A DNA stretch of 64,000 bases from CAZAYY01 sp964489525 (lineage in GTDB: Bacteria; Chloroflexota; Anaerolineae; Anaerolineales; JABWBV01), in assembly GCA_964489525.1 (NCBI GenBank), contig CAZAYY010000009.1, positions 93,414 through 157,413 of the forward strand, in the 5' to 3' direction. Below are positions 8,432 through 17,305 of this stretch, one piece after another; position 1 is the stretch's first letter, and every line of letters starts with the position of its first letter. A model generated the notes under the pieces. It saw only the letters and a list, made by a program, of their open reading frames with translations, did no database searches and was not told the DNA's origin. A program made the position numbers and the translations under genes.

Positions 8432-11134
8432 ATGCACGTGATTTTGACCCACGAACAGGCCGATTTTGATGCGATTGCCTCGCAGTTAGGCGCAGCTTTG
8501 CTGTATGAAGGGGCGCTGCCGGTTTTGCCCCAGCGGTTGAACCGCAATGTGCGCGCCTTTATTTCTTTATATGGTGCCGATTTGCCGTATGTCCAACGTC
8601 GTGACCTGGGGCACGAACCCATTTCTCAAATTACGCTGGTGGATACCCAGGCGATGATCAGCCTGCGCGGCATGCGCCGCGACACCCGGGTCCAGGTTAT
8701 TGATCACCATGACCCGCGCCCGGACCTTCCGGAAAGCTGGCAGGTACTGATCCAGCCCACCGGCGCTGCGGCCACCCTGGTGGTGGAGGCCATTCGCCAG
8801 CAGGATATTGCCCTTTCATCCCTCCAGGCAACGGTCCTGCTCATGGGGATTTATGAAGATACCGGCTCGCTGACCTACACCCGCACCACCGAGCGCGACC
8901 TGCTGGCGGCTGCTTATTTGCTGCAGCAAGGCGCCAGTTTGAACCTGGCAGCCAGCTTCTTGAATCATCCGCTTTCCCTTGCGCAGCAAGCCCTTTACGA
9001 CGAACTGCGCCAGGTTGCGGAAACCCACAGGATCCACGGGCACACGGTTTTGGTGGCGTGTGGCGATGCGCGCAGTATGGATGAGGAGGTGTCTACGGTC
9101 GCCCATAAGCTGCGCGACCTGCTGGACCCTGATGGCCTATTTCTGCTGATTCTTATTCGCGGTGGAGTTCAGTTGATTGCCCGTTCGACCAATGACCATA
9201 TTAACGTGGCCGATATTGCCGCCCAATTTGGTGGGGGAGGCCACGCCCGGGCCTCTGCGGCCATGATAAAACGGGATGACCTGCCGGCTGTGTGCAGCGA
9301 GCTGTTGGCTGTGCTTCAGCAGTCCATACGCCCTGCGATTACCGTAGGCCAGATTTATTCCATGGGGCCGCGTTTGCTGCGTCCCGACACCCCGGTGGAA
9401 GAAGCTTCCCGCCATATGATTCGTTATGGATACGAGGGTTACCCTGTGGTGGAAGATGGCAAAGTGGTGGGCCTGGTAACCCGCCGGGCTGTGGACCGGG
9501 CAACCAGCCACAACCTGCGCGCCACCGTGCGCCAGGTGATGGATGCGGGCAGATTCAGCGTTTTGCCCACCGATTCGATTGAAACGCTCCAGCAGGTGAT
9601 GGCCGACAGCGGTTGGGGGCAGGTGCCCGTGTTAGACCCGCACACCAACCAGGTGGTTGGCATCGTCACCCGCACCGACCTGCTTAAAACCCTGGCACCA
9701 GAACCCACCCTGCCTGGGCTGCGCAACCTGGCCGATAAACTTGAAACCGCCCTGCCTACCCAGCACCTGGCTTTGATAAAGGTGCTTTCCCAGTTTGCTG
9801 CCAGCCGCCGCACGGCGCTGTACATCGTGGGCGGCTTCGTGCGCGACCTGATTCTCGACCGCCCCAGCCTGGATTACGACCTGGTGGTTGAGGGCGAGGC
9901 CATTCCCCTGGCCAATGCCCTGGCAGAAGCCTATGGCGGGCGGGTGACCGTTCACCGCCAGTTTGGCACTGCGAAATGGATCATTGCTTCGGAATTGCCC
10001 GCCCTGGCCAAGCGGTTCGAGCGCGAAACCGGCCTGGCTTCGCTGCCTGCCCGGAAAAATTCAGCCGCCCATTCAGCCCCTCTTCCAGATGCCCTGGACC
10101 TGATTACCGCCCGGACAGAGTTTTACACCCATCCCAGCGCTCTGCCGACTGTGGAACATGGCAGCATCAAACTCGACCTGCACCGCCGCGATTTCACCAT
10201 CAATACCCTCGCCCTGCGCCTGGATGGCCGCCACTATGGCGACCTGCACGATTATTGGGGCGGCCTTAACGACCTCCAGCAGGGGGTGATCCGGGTGTTA
10301 CATTCGGTCTCTTTTATTGACGACCCCACCCGCATTTTGCGGGCAGTGCGGTTTGAGCAGCGCTTTGGTTTTCAAATTGCCCAGCGCACCCTTGAGCTGA
10401 TTGAACAGGCCCTGCATACGGCGGGGTCGGGTGAAACGCAAACCCTGCTCGACCGGGTTTCCGGCGACCGCATCCGGCACGAACTCGACCATATACTCAC
10501 TGAGCCAAACGTTTTGCTCATGTTCGACAGGCTGGCGGCCTTAGGGGTTCTGAAAGCGATTCACCCGGCTTTTGGTTGGGATGCAGCCGTTCGCCAATCG
10601 TTGGCGGTCGGGTTGGCGCTTGCTCCTCCTGCCGGGTGGGGACTGGAACCCGACCATAAAGGCGCGGCAGTGCGCCTGGCCCTGGCATACCTGCTGCTCT
10701 GCCTGCGCATGCCTTTGGATGCGCTGAATTCGTTTGGGGTCCGGCTTAAAATCCCTGCATCTTTGGTGCGCATCATGCGGCAGGCGGCGGCCCTTTGGGT
10801 GGAAATCCACGATTCCAGCCTGGTTCCGCTGTCTGAAAGGCTGCCCAGCCAGGTTACCAACCGCCTGGACGGCTGCAGCCCGCTGGCGCTTTGGGCTGTG
10901 TACCTCTGCACGCCGCCTGGCCCCCAGCGAGAAGCGATTGACCTTTATATTTCCAGCTGGCGGCATATTCACCCCACCCTGACCGGCCACGATTTGCACG
11001 CCCTGGGCATTCCCCCAGGCCCGGTGTATGCCCGTGTTCTCACCCGCCTGCGTTCGGCCTGGTTGGATGGTGAAATTAACAGCCCCGAAGCCGAACAAGC
11101 CCTCTGCCACAAGCTTCTCTCAGAAGATGGGTGA
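8432..11134 (+). CDS. DHH/DHHA1-CBS-poly(A) polymerase/tRNA nucleotidyltransferase fusion
   Basis: A 900-residue fusion. Residues 1-320: DHH phosphoesterase fold (ILTHEQADFDAIAS, VIDHHDPRPD) with the DHHA1 motif GGGGHARASA. Residues about 315-435: two CBS repeats (GYEGYPVVEDGKVVGLVTRRA and a second copy ending GIVTRTDLL). Residues 450-900: class II nucleotidyltransferase with VGGFVRDLILDRPSLDYDLV (catalytic DxD), RRDFTINTLAL and DDPTRILRAVRFEQRFGF, then an RNA-binding helical tail. The same architecture is known in Aquifex, where the protein adds the terminal A of tRNA CCA. It may therefore mature or repair tRNA 3' ends; the DHH part could act as a nuclease. The ATG at 8432 follows a promoter immediately. 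Confidence 0.88.
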   Translation: MHVILTHEQADFDAIASQLGAALLYEGALPVLPQRLNRNVRAFISLYGADLPYVQRRDLGHEPISQITLVDTQAMISLRGMRRDTRVQVIDHHDPRPDLPESWQVLIQPTGAAATLVVEAIRQQDIALSSLQATVLLMGIYEDTGSLTYTRTTERDLLAAAYLLQQGASLNLAASFLNHPLSLAQQALYDELRQVAETHRIHGHTVLVACGDARSMDEEVSTVAHKLRDLLDPDGLFLLILIRGGVQLIARSTNDHINVADIAAQFGGGGHARASAAMIKRDDLPAVCSELLAVLQQSIRPAITVGQIYSMGPRLLRPDTPVEEASRHMIRYGYEGYPVVEDGKVVGLVTRRAVDRATSHNLRATVRQVMDAGRFSVLPTDSIETLQQVMADSGWGQVPVLDPHTNQVVGIVTRTDLLKTLAPEPTLPGLRNLADKLETALPTQHLALIKVLSQFAASRRTALYIVGGFVRDLILDRPSLDYDLVVEGEAIPLANALAEAYGGRVTVHRQFGTAKWIIASELPALAKRFERETGLASLPARKNSAAHSAPLPDALDLITARTEFYTHPSALPTVEHGSIKLDLHRRDFTINTLALRLDGRHYGDLHDYWGGLNDLQQGVIRVLHSVSFIDDPTRILRAVRFEQRFGFQIAQRTLELIEQALHTAGSGETQTLLDRVSGDRIRHELDHILTEPNVLLMFDRLAALGVLKAIHPAFGWDAAVRQSLAVGLALAPPAGWGLEPDHKGAAVRLALAYLLLCLRMPLDALNSFGVRLKIPASLVRIMRQAAALWVEIHDSSLVPLSERLPSQVTNRLDGCSPLALWAVYLCTPPGPQREAIDLYISSWRHIHPTLTGHDLHALGIPPGPVYARVLTRLRSAWLDGEINSPEAEQALCHKLLSEDG

Positions 11135-11270
11135 GTCTTCAAAACCGGGTTTAACTCCCCGCCTGCAAATGCTTCATGGTAAACTATCCACGAAAATGAA
11201 CCCGGAATTTTCGATTACCCATACCCGGCCTAATCCTGGGTGAAGCCCATATTCAATATCAGGAAATCCC

Positions 11271-12296
11271 ATGGTCAAGAAACAGAAACATCAAGAAATC
11301 GCTGCGATTGCTTTCAGTGAAGTTGCGGCTGCTTTAATAGATGAACACACGCCCTTTGCTCGCCCCCTGATGTACCGGCTGTCGGGCCTGGAGGGCGAAG
11401 ACCGGATTAAAATGGCCGGCATCTGGCAAGAGATTCCGCTGAACCGCCGGCTTTCTTTGCTGGAGGATATTGCTGAATTTATCGAAGCCGATATGCTCCT
11501 GGATTACAGCGAAATTGGTTGGATTGCCCTCGCCGATCGCGAAACCAGTGTGCGATTGGCCGCAGTTCAAGCGCTGAAAGGCGATGAATCTCCCCGCTTT
11601 GCCCGGCACCTGTTGGGTATGCTGAGCCGTGAAAAAGATATTGATCTGCGTGCAGGGGTTGTACAGGCCTTGTGCGGGTTTATGGACCTGGCCTCGTTGG
11701 ATGAAATTCCAGAATCCCTGGCGCAGGAAATCGAAACGGCCTTGTTTGGCTTGCTGGAAGGCAGTGAACATTCCCTGGTGCAGCGAAAGGCGCTGGAAGC
11801 CATTGGCTATTCATATGATGATCGGGTAGATGGCTACATCGAAAAGGCCTGCCAATCCGAGGACGATGACTGGCTGGCTTCGGCCATGGTTGCTATCGGC
11901 AATTCCACCAACCCCGCCTGGCGCAGTGAAGTCCTTTCGGCGGTGCGCCATACCAGTCCAATTGTACGCGAAGAAGCCGCCCGTGCCATTGGCCGGTTGG
12001 AATTTAAAGACGCCGACCAACCCCTGCTCAAGCTTCTAAAAGATGAAGACGCAGACGTTCGCGCCGCGGCCATCTGGTCGCTGTCTAATGTGGGTGGCAA
12101 AAATGCCGAGAAGGTGCTCCAGGGACTGGTTGAAACCAGCACGGATGAGGACGAACTTGTTCTCCTGGAAGAAGCGTTGGATAACCTGGCCTTTAACCAA
12201 TCTACCCAGAATTTTGAGCTGTTCGAATTTGATGAGGATGATATTGAAGAATCGATGCACGAATATGATCCGGACGATGATGATGAAGATTTCTAA
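11271..12296 (+). CDS. HEAT-repeat protein with acidic tail
   Basis: 341 residues built of helical HEAT-like repeats: RETSVRLAAVQALKGDES, IDLRAGVVQALCGF, SLVQRKALEAIGYS, PIVREEAARAIGRLE and DADVRAAAIWSLSNVGGK are successive repeat helices. The C-terminus is strongly acidic (EFDEDDIEESMHEYDPDDDDEDF region). Such proteins are scaffolds; no enzyme motif is visible and the partner is unknown. The ATG has CAGGA about 7 bases upstream. It follows the tRNA nucleotidyltransferase by 136 bases and precedes the AEC transporter by 24, so cotranscription with the latter is likely. Confidence 0.8.
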   Translation: MVKKQKHQEIAAIAFSEVAAALIDEHTPFARPLMYRLSGLEGEDRIKMAGIWQEIPLNRRLSLLEDIAEFIEADMLLDYSEIGWIALADRETSVRLAAVQALKGDESPRFARHLLGMLSREKDIDLRAGVVQALCGFMDLASLDEIPESLAQEIETALFGLLEGSEHSLVQRKALEAIGYSYDDRVDGYIEKACQSEDDDWLASAMVAIGNSTNPAWRSEVLSAVRHTSPIVREEAARAIGRLEFKDADQPLLKLLKDEDADVRAAAIWSLSNVGGKNAEKVLQGLVETSTDEDELVLLEEALDNLAFNQSTQNFELFEFDEDDIEESMHEYDPDDDDEDF

Positions 12297-12320
12297 CGTC
12301 CCGTTCAGGGGTGAGGTTCT

Positions 12321-13232
12321 TTGAACCAACTGATTGTCCTTTTTTCCAATAACCTGCTACCCATCCTGATTATTGCGGCGGCCAGCTTTGTGTTGGCGTC
12401 GGTGATGCACGTGGACCCGCGCCCGCTTTCGCGGGTGGTCCTATACATATTTTCGCCCTGTCTCATTTTTAACCTGCTTACTTCCAGCAACCTGACGGCT
12501 GCCAATATTTTAGGCATGTTGGGGTTCGGGGTTCTGCACCTTTTGTTGGTGGGCCTGCTGGCCTGGTTGGTGGTTTACTGGTTGAAGTTTGAGCGCAAAT
12601 TGGCTGTGGCGGTGATTCTGGTGGCGATGATTCCCAATGCGGGCAATTATGGCATGTCGTTGAGCAATTTTGCGTTTGGCGAACAAGCTCTGGCTTTTGC
12701 CAGCATTTATTTCATCGCCAGCCAGATTTTGTTAAACACAGCGGGGGTTTTTGTGGTGTCCCTCGGTCATTTCGACATTCGCCAGTCTATCATCACCCTG
12801 CTTAAAATGCCGGCGTTGTATGGTGTGATTGCGGCCCTGGTCTTTAATGCGTTTTCCTGGACCGTCCCCATCCCCGTGGCTCGTGCGGTAGAGCTTTCCG
12901 GTGCGGCGGCAATCCCTGCCATGTTGGTTTTGCTTGGTTTACAGCTGCAGCGCGCCAATTTTTCAAAAAATTACCTACCCCTGGCAGCTGCCGTGGGGCT
13001 GCGGATGGTGGCCTCGGTTTCCCTGGGGCTTCCTTTGGCGTCCTGGTTCCATCTGGAAGGGGCTGCTTACCAGGCCGGCATTCTTGAAGCGGCCATGCCT
13101 ACCGCGGTAATGACGACCATTTTGTCTACCGAGTTTGAAGTCGAGCCGGCCTTTGTGACCCAGGTGGTTTTTATCACCACCCTGGTCAGCCCGCTGACGC
13201 TTACCCCATTGATGGCCTGGTTAGGAGCCTGA
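12321..13232 (+). CDS. AEC-family (auxin efflux carrier-like) transporter
   Basis: 303 residues, about ten transmembrane helices in two halves typical of the AEC/Mem_trans family (NLLPILIIAAASFVLA, LSRVVLYIFSPCLIFNLL, ILVAMIPNAGNYGMSL, GILEAAMPTAVMTTIL). These carriers export or import small organic acids; the substrate cannot be told. The start is a TTG at 12321 preceded by a very strong GGTGAGG site; no ATG fits. The next gene begins 3 bases after the stop. Confidence 0.85.
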   Translation: MNQLIVLFSNNLLPILIIAAASFVLASVMHVDPRPLSRVVLYIFSPCLIFNLLTSSNLTAANILGMLGFGVLHLLLVGLLAWLVVYWLKFERKLAVAVILVAMIPNAGNYGMSLSNFAFGEQALAFASIYFIASQILLNTAGVFVVSLGHFDIRQSIITLLKMPALYGVIAALVFNAFSWTVPIPVARAVELSGAAAIPAMLVLLGLQLQRANFSKNYLPLAAAVGLRMVASVSLGLPLASWFHLEGAAYQAGILEAAMPTAVMTTILSTEFEVEPAFVTQVVFITTLVSPLTLTPLMAWLGA

Positions 13233-13235
13233 ACC

Positions 13236-14483
13236 ATGCTGCGCCGTGTTTTCCTGGTGTTCATCCTGGTTTGCCTGGCGGTCTGGGCTGCTGCCCAACC
13301 TGCCAGGGCTGCCCACCTGGGCCAATCAGCAGAGTTGGTGACCATCACCGTTGAACCGGTGACTTACGAATTTGGCCAGTTGGTGGTGTTTCGGGGCGCT
13401 CTCGAAACCAGCCTGCCTGTGTATGAAGTGGACCTGGTGTTCCAGGAACAAGGGCAAACCAGCAGCCACCTGGTATCGCTGCCATTGGATTCGACCGGTC
13501 AGCTCTATTATGCCCACCCCATCGCCGAAAGGTCCATCCGGGCTTTTGCCGTCGTGGACTATTGGTTTTTGGTCACCCTGGAAGAAGGGCAAATTGTAAA
13601 AAGCGATATGTTTAGTTTTGAATACCTGGATAACCGCTTCACCTGGTCCACATTGGAACAGGCGCCTTTCCGGGTACATTGGTACGATGGTTCGACGGCT
13701 TTTGGCCAGTTTGTGCTGGACAAAGCCCGCCAGGGGCTGGAAAAATTTGAAGAACGAGTGGGTGTGGGCGAGGTGGATTGGATTGACATCTACGTCTATG
13801 GCGATTTCATGGAATACCAGTATACGCGTGGGTTTTTAGGCCCGCTGTGGGCAGGAGGTCACGCCAACCCTGCGCATAGCCTTATCGTCGTGTCACTGCC
13901 CCCTCTGCCCGACCAGTATGTCCAGGCCGAGCGGAAAATTCCCCATGAGGTTGCCCACATCCTGCTTTATGCGGTTATGGGGGATGGCTACATTTACCTG
14001 CCTACCTGGTTTTCGGAAGGACTGGCCACCCAAAATGAGCTTTTCCCAAATACGGACTACGACCGCATTTTGCAAAACGCGTACACTTCCGGCGAGATTA
14101 TCCCGTTTGCTCAGCTCTGCGAGGGTTTTCCTCGCGAAGCCGGGGTGGCTCTGACGGCCTATGCCCAATCTTCTGCTTTTGTGGATTTCCTCTTCGAACA
14201 ATACGGCTCTGCTGGCATCCGGGCCATGCTGGCCAATTACGCTTCTGGGGCAAGCTGCGCCCTCGGCACCCGGGTTGAGCCTGTAGACCAGCCCCTGACC
14301 CAGCTTGAGCGAGCCTGGCGTTCGGAGGCCTTTGGGGAACGCTATACAGCGGTGATTGTTCAGGGATTGGCTCCCTGGGTTGGCCTGGTTCTGGTAATCT
14401 TCAGCATCCCCATTATTCTGATGGCCTACACCCGGCAGTCCAGCCCGGGGGATGACCCCCTGGTTTGGGTAAGCCGCAAGTAA
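13236..14483 (+). CDS. Secreted/membrane-anchored peptidase MA-family metallopeptidase
   Basis: 415 residues. A signal peptide (residues 1 to about 25, ending AQPARA) leads into a beta-rich region, then the gluzincin core: HEVAH (zinc site) with downstream WFSEGLATQNE, the pattern of peptidase MA family enzymes. A hydrophobic helix near residues 370-400 anchors the C-terminus. The protease should act outside the cytoplasmic membrane. The gene starts 3 bases after the AEC transporter stop, so translation is probably coupled. Substrate unknown. Confidence 0.82.
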   Translation: MLRRVFLVFILVCLAVWAAAQPARAAHLGQSAELVTITVEPVTYEFGQLVVFRGALETSLPVYEVDLVFQEQGQTSSHLVSLPLDSTGQLYYAHPIAERSIRAFAVVDYWFLVTLEEGQIVKSDMFSFEYLDNRFTWSTLEQAPFRVHWYDGSTAFGQFVLDKARQGLEKFEERVGVGEVDWIDIYVYGDFMEYQYTRGFLGPLWAGGHANPAHSLIVVSLPPLPDQYVQAERKIPHEVAHILLYAVMGDGYIYLPTWFSEGLATQNELFPNTDYDRILQNAYTSGEIIPFAQLCEGFPREAGVALTAYAQSSAFVDFLFEQYGSAGIRAMLANYASGASCALGTRVEPVDQPLTQLERAWRSEAFGERYTAVIVQGLAPWVGLVLVIFSIPIILMAYTRQSSPGDDPLVWVSRK

Positions 14484-14519
14484 GGCCAAGTTTCAACCCC
14501 CGGTTGGCAAGGAGGACCC

Positions 14520-14807
14520 ATGTCCCAAAGGATTCGCATTCACGCCCTGGTCGAAGGACGCGTTCAGGGGGTTGGGTTTCGCTATTTTGTGATGGAAAAC
14601 GCCCTGCGGCTTGGGTTAGTGGGTTGGGTTTGCAACCGATGGGAAGGTACTGTGGAAGTGGTTGCAGAAGGCCCTGAAGGGGAAATGGACAAACTGGTTG
14701 CCGCATTGCACAAAGGCCCGTCTTCTGCGTTTGTTTCCCAGGTGAAGCTGCAGCGTTTGCCGGCAACCGGCGAATTTTCTGCGTTCCGGGTTGAGCGCAC
14801 GCGTTGA
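14520..14807 (+). CDS. acyP: Acylphosphatase
   Basis: 95 residues, the normal size. VQGVGFRYF carries the phosphate-binding arginine (R21) and WVCNRWEGTVEV the catalytic asparagine (N39). The enzyme hydrolyses acyl phosphates such as acetyl or carbamoyl phosphate in the cytoplasm. A clear AGGAGG-type site precedes the ATG by about 4 bases. It is 36 bases downstream of the metallopeptidase and convergent with fabL. Confidence 0.93.
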   Translation: MSQRIRIHALVEGRVQGVGFRYFVMENALRLGLVGWVCNRWEGTVEVVAEGPEGEMDKLVAALHKGPSSAFVSQVKLQRLPATGEFSAFRVERTR

Positions 14808-14823
14808 GCCGGGGTCTCCCGGG

Positions 14824-15603
14824 TTATGCCTGGGTGACGGTTAGGGTCTGACCACCGTCCAAAACAATCACCTGGCCGCGAATCATGCTGGCCGCTGGCG
14901 AACACAAAAAAGCAGCCAGGCCAGCCACATCTTCTGGCGTTACCAGCCGGCCAGCTGGCACCAGCCTGGCTGCCCGTTCTAATAATTGGTCGTCTTCCCG
15001 CATGACGGAAAAGTGTTTGAGCGCGTCGGTTTCCACCACACCGGGGGAAATGGCATTGACCACAATCTGGTGCCCGGCCAGTTCCACAGCCAGGTAGCGG
15101 GTCACGGCTTCCAGGGCGGCCTTACTGGCGCCTACCACCACGTAATCTGGCAGCACCCGGGTTGAGCCGGGGCTGCTGATGGCAACCATAGCCCCGCCGC
15201 CTTGCCGCGCCATCAGCGGTGCGGCTTTTTGGGCTGCAAATAACAGCGAACGGGCGTTGATGTTCATGGTCCAATCCCAGCCTTTTGGTTTTTGTTCCAG
15301 GGCAGGGCGGTTGAACCCTGAAGCGGCATTGTGAATCAAAAAATCTAAACGCCCAAAAACGGCTTCGGTTTCGGCAAAGAGCCGCTCGATCTCTTCAATT
15401 TCGCCTACGTTGGCTTTGACCACCAGGGCTTTGCGGCCGAGGGCCGCAACCTGGGCGGCGGTTTCTTCGGCAGGCGCCCGGTTGCGGAAGAAATTGACCA
15501 CCACATCGGCGCCGCGCCGGGCAAATTCCAGTGCGATCACCCGGCCAATCCCTCGCCCGGAGCCCGTGACCAGCGCAACCCGGCCTTCAAATTCGGTGGT
15601 CAT
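14824..15603 (-). CDS. fabL: FabL-like enoyl-[acyl-carrier-protein] reductase (SDR family)
   Basis: 259 residues, Rossmann SDR with VTGSGRGIGRVIALEFARRGADVVV at the N-terminus (TGxxxGIG). Several blocks match Bacillus FabL: KALVVKANVG, NAASGFNRPALE, WDWTMNINARSLLF and DALKHFS. The catalytic spacing is Y-x6-K (YVVVGASK) rather than the usual Y-x3-K, a FabL trait. FabL is the NADPH-dependent enoyl reductase of type II fatty acid synthesis. The start at 15603 (MTTEFEGRVALVTG) leaves 2 bases after the upstream gene's stop. A general SDR dehydrogenase is the alternative, but the Y-x6-K spacing favours FabL. Confidence 0.8.
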   Translation of the reverse strand: MTTEFEGRVALVTGSGRGIGRVIALEFARRGADVVVNFFRNRAPAEETAAQVAALGRKALVVKANVGEIEEIERLFAETEAVFGRLDFLIHNAASGFNRPALEQKPKGWDWTMNINARSLLFAAQKAAPLMARQGGGAMVAISSPGSTRVLPDYVVVGASKAALEAVTRYLAVELAGHQIVVNAISPGVVETDALKHFSVMREDDQLLERAARLVPAGRLVTPEDVAGLAAFLCSPAASMIRGQVIVLDGGQTLTVTQA

Positions 15604-15605
15604 CT

Positions 15606-16094
15606 TTATGCTTCTGGGTGAGGGTTGGCCGGTTTTTCTTCTACCAGGGTATGGCAGTACGGGCATTCTGCAGAAGAGGGGCTTTGCCAGTGCATTTTTT
15701 CATACACCAGGGGGCCGCCGCATTCGGGGCAGGCTTCTGGCAGCCATTTGGCGAAGGCCGGGATGGGCGTGGGCATTTCACCCGAAAGCGGGTCGGGAAT
15801 GGCATTGGGGTCGGGCGCAGCAGGTGGCAAAGCGGCCGCCACGGCAGGCACCACCACCGGTGCGGGGGCGGGTGCTTCGTCCGGGGTCACCGTTACAGTC
15901 GGTGGTTCGCTGCTTTCCTCTTCTTCATTGAGGTTGTTGATCATCAGGCTGCGCACAATCATGGCTATCCCGGCTAAAATCAAAATTCCGGGCCAAAACA
16001 AGTCGGTTAGAAACAAAACGCCTAACCCAATCAGCCAGATGGCTGAGTTGATTTCATCAATTCTTTTTCGGGCAGAAGACCTTTTTTTGCTCAT
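15606..16094 (-). CDS. Two-helix membrane protein with C-terminal zinc ribbon
   Basis: 162 residues. A basic N-terminus, two hydrophobic helices in the first third (AIWLIGLGVLFLTDLFWPGILILAGIAMIV split by a short turn), a Pro/Ala-rich linker, and a C-terminal CPECGG...CPYCH pair that should bind zinc. I do not recognise a named family. The ATG follows AGGTGATCC, a good ribosome site, and a TATACT box lies at 16125-16130 on the minus strand. The gene ends 2 bases before fabL, so both are cotranscribed. Confidence 0.7.
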   Translation of the reverse strand: MSKKRSSARKRIDEINSAIWLIGLGVLFLTDLFWPGILILAGIAMIVRSLMINNLNEEEESSEPPTVTVTPDEAPAPAPVVVPAVAAALPPAAPDPNAIPDPLSGEMPTPIPAFAKWLPEACPECGGPLVYEKMHWQSPSSAECPYCHTLVEEKPANPHPEA

Positions 16095-16165
16095 TTTGGA
16101 TCACCTCATTGAATGATGCCTACAAGTATACTCCCAGTTACCAGGTCTGGTGCCCAGTAGATATG

Positions 16166-16211
16166 GGAAGGTTACCGCAAATGTTGTGATAATTTGCGGT
16201 TCTAACCTTCC
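16166..16211. other. 17-bp stem-loop with 3-base bulge
   Basis: GGAAGGTTACCGCAAAT (16166-16182) pairs with ATTTGCGG (16192-16199) and, after a 3-base bulge, TAACCTTCC (16203-16211). The loop is 9 bases. It lies between the end of the YgfZ operon and the start of the zinc-ribbon gene, both on the minus strand, and abuts a C/G-rich repeat. It could be a terminator of the first or a leader structure of the second. Confidence 0.5.
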
Positions 16212-16270
16212 AACCCCACCCCAGGCTTTGGGGTGGGGAGAAGATCAGGGATGGGGAATTGTGCTTTCAC
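16211..16270. repeat. C/G-rich intergenic palindromic repeat, copy 2
   Basis: CAACCCCACCCC, centre AGGCTTT, GGGGTGGGG, then GGGATGGGGAATTGTGCTTTCA. Beginning and end match the copy at 3251-3325. Confidence 0.6.
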
Positions 16271-16340
16271 GTGAGCACCTTCTGGTTTATGCCTTTTTGC
16301 CTGGGGCTATCCAGCGCCCGGTCTGCCCGGTGCAGCAGGG

Positions 16341-17303
16341 TTATGCAAAGGGCAGCGCGCACACTTTGCCGATCATGATTCGCTCGCCCGATTGGATGGT
16401 TACCCGGGTACCCGGGGCAAAGTAGGGGCGTTTGAGAATGGCCAGGGCAACCGGTCCAAAATGGGGGGATTGGGTGAACGACGTCAGGGTTCCGGCGGGT
16501 TTGTCTTCGCAGGTGACAGGCTCCCCTGCTGCAGCCGGGCCGTCAAGACGGACGCCCACCAGGGAACGGGTGATTTTATCGTACGTGATCTGGCGGGCAA
16601 TCACTTCCTGGCCGGTGTAGCATCCCTTGGTGTGGCTGATGGCATCCTGCAGCCCGGCTTCGAGAGGTGTGTATTCTTCGACAAGTTCGTGGAAGGCAGC
16701 CGGAAGTCCCGATTCAATGCGAAGGGTTTCAAAGGCTGCATCGTCCAGCCGTTCAAAGCCACCCTCCTTCAGGGCGGCTTCAAACTCGGGGGCCTGCTCA
16801 GAAGGACCAACCAGCCGGAAGCCAGGACCTTGCAGCCCGGGCGTTCCCAGGATTTTAACAAGCCGCCCGGCAAGTTCCCCAGCAGCAAACTGGCCAGGTG
16901 CAGCTGGGGCAAGCCCCAGCCTCGCCAGGGCTTCGGGTGCATGCGGCCCATTGAGCAGCGCCTGGAAAACCGCCTGGCTGGCATTCACCAGGGTGACTTT
17001 GTCGTTAAAGAAAATTCGCTTGCGCAGGAAGGTGAAGGTGGCTTCTGCATACCCTGGCAGCGTGAGTGCCAGCAGTGCATCGTCTTCTGGAACGAGATGC
17101 AGCACATCCAAAATACGCGCCATCGGGTTGGTCAGGACGGTGGTAATTGACGGGCCGCTGGCGGCACTGCGAAAGCCTGCCAGGGGGCGCAGGTCGTTGG
17201 TGGTCTGGCGCTGCAGGTAGTCCACACGGTCTGCCCCAGCCAGGCGCAGCGCACCTGCCTGGGGTGGAATAAAGTAATTCGCGTCGGGGGTGGTGGGCTT
17301 CAT
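16341..17303 (-). CDS. ygfZ: YgfZ/GcvT-like folate-binding protein
   Basis: 320 residues of the YgfZ/GcvT fold. The YgfZ hallmark KGCYTGQEV (K-G-C-Y-x-G-Q-E) is present, with ITYDKITRSLVGVRL after it, and the N-terminus LRLAGADRVDYLQRQTTNDLRPL matches the family. YgfZ uses tetrahydrofolate and assists assembly or repair of certain iron-sulfur enzymes. The ATG at 17303 follows the R2lox stop by 2 bases; a GTG at 17309 would overlap that stop. It is the last gene of the 18676-16341 operon. Confidence 0.87.
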   Translation of the reverse strand: MKPTTPDANYFIPPQAGALRLAGADRVDYLQRQTTNDLRPLAGFRSAASGPSITTVLTNPMARILDVLHLVPEDDALLALTLPGYAEATFTFLRKRIFFNDKVTLVNASQAVFQALLNGPHAPEALARLGLAPAAPGQFAAGELAGRLVKILGTPGLQGPGFRLVGPSEQAPEFEAALKEGGFERLDDAAFETLRIESGLPAAFHELVEEYTPLEAGLQDAISHTKGCYTGQEVIARQITYDKITRSLVGVRLDGPAAAGEPVTCEDKPAGTLTSFTQSPHFGPVALAILKRPYFAPGTRVTIQSGERIMIGKVCALPFA

Positions 17304-17305
17304 CT

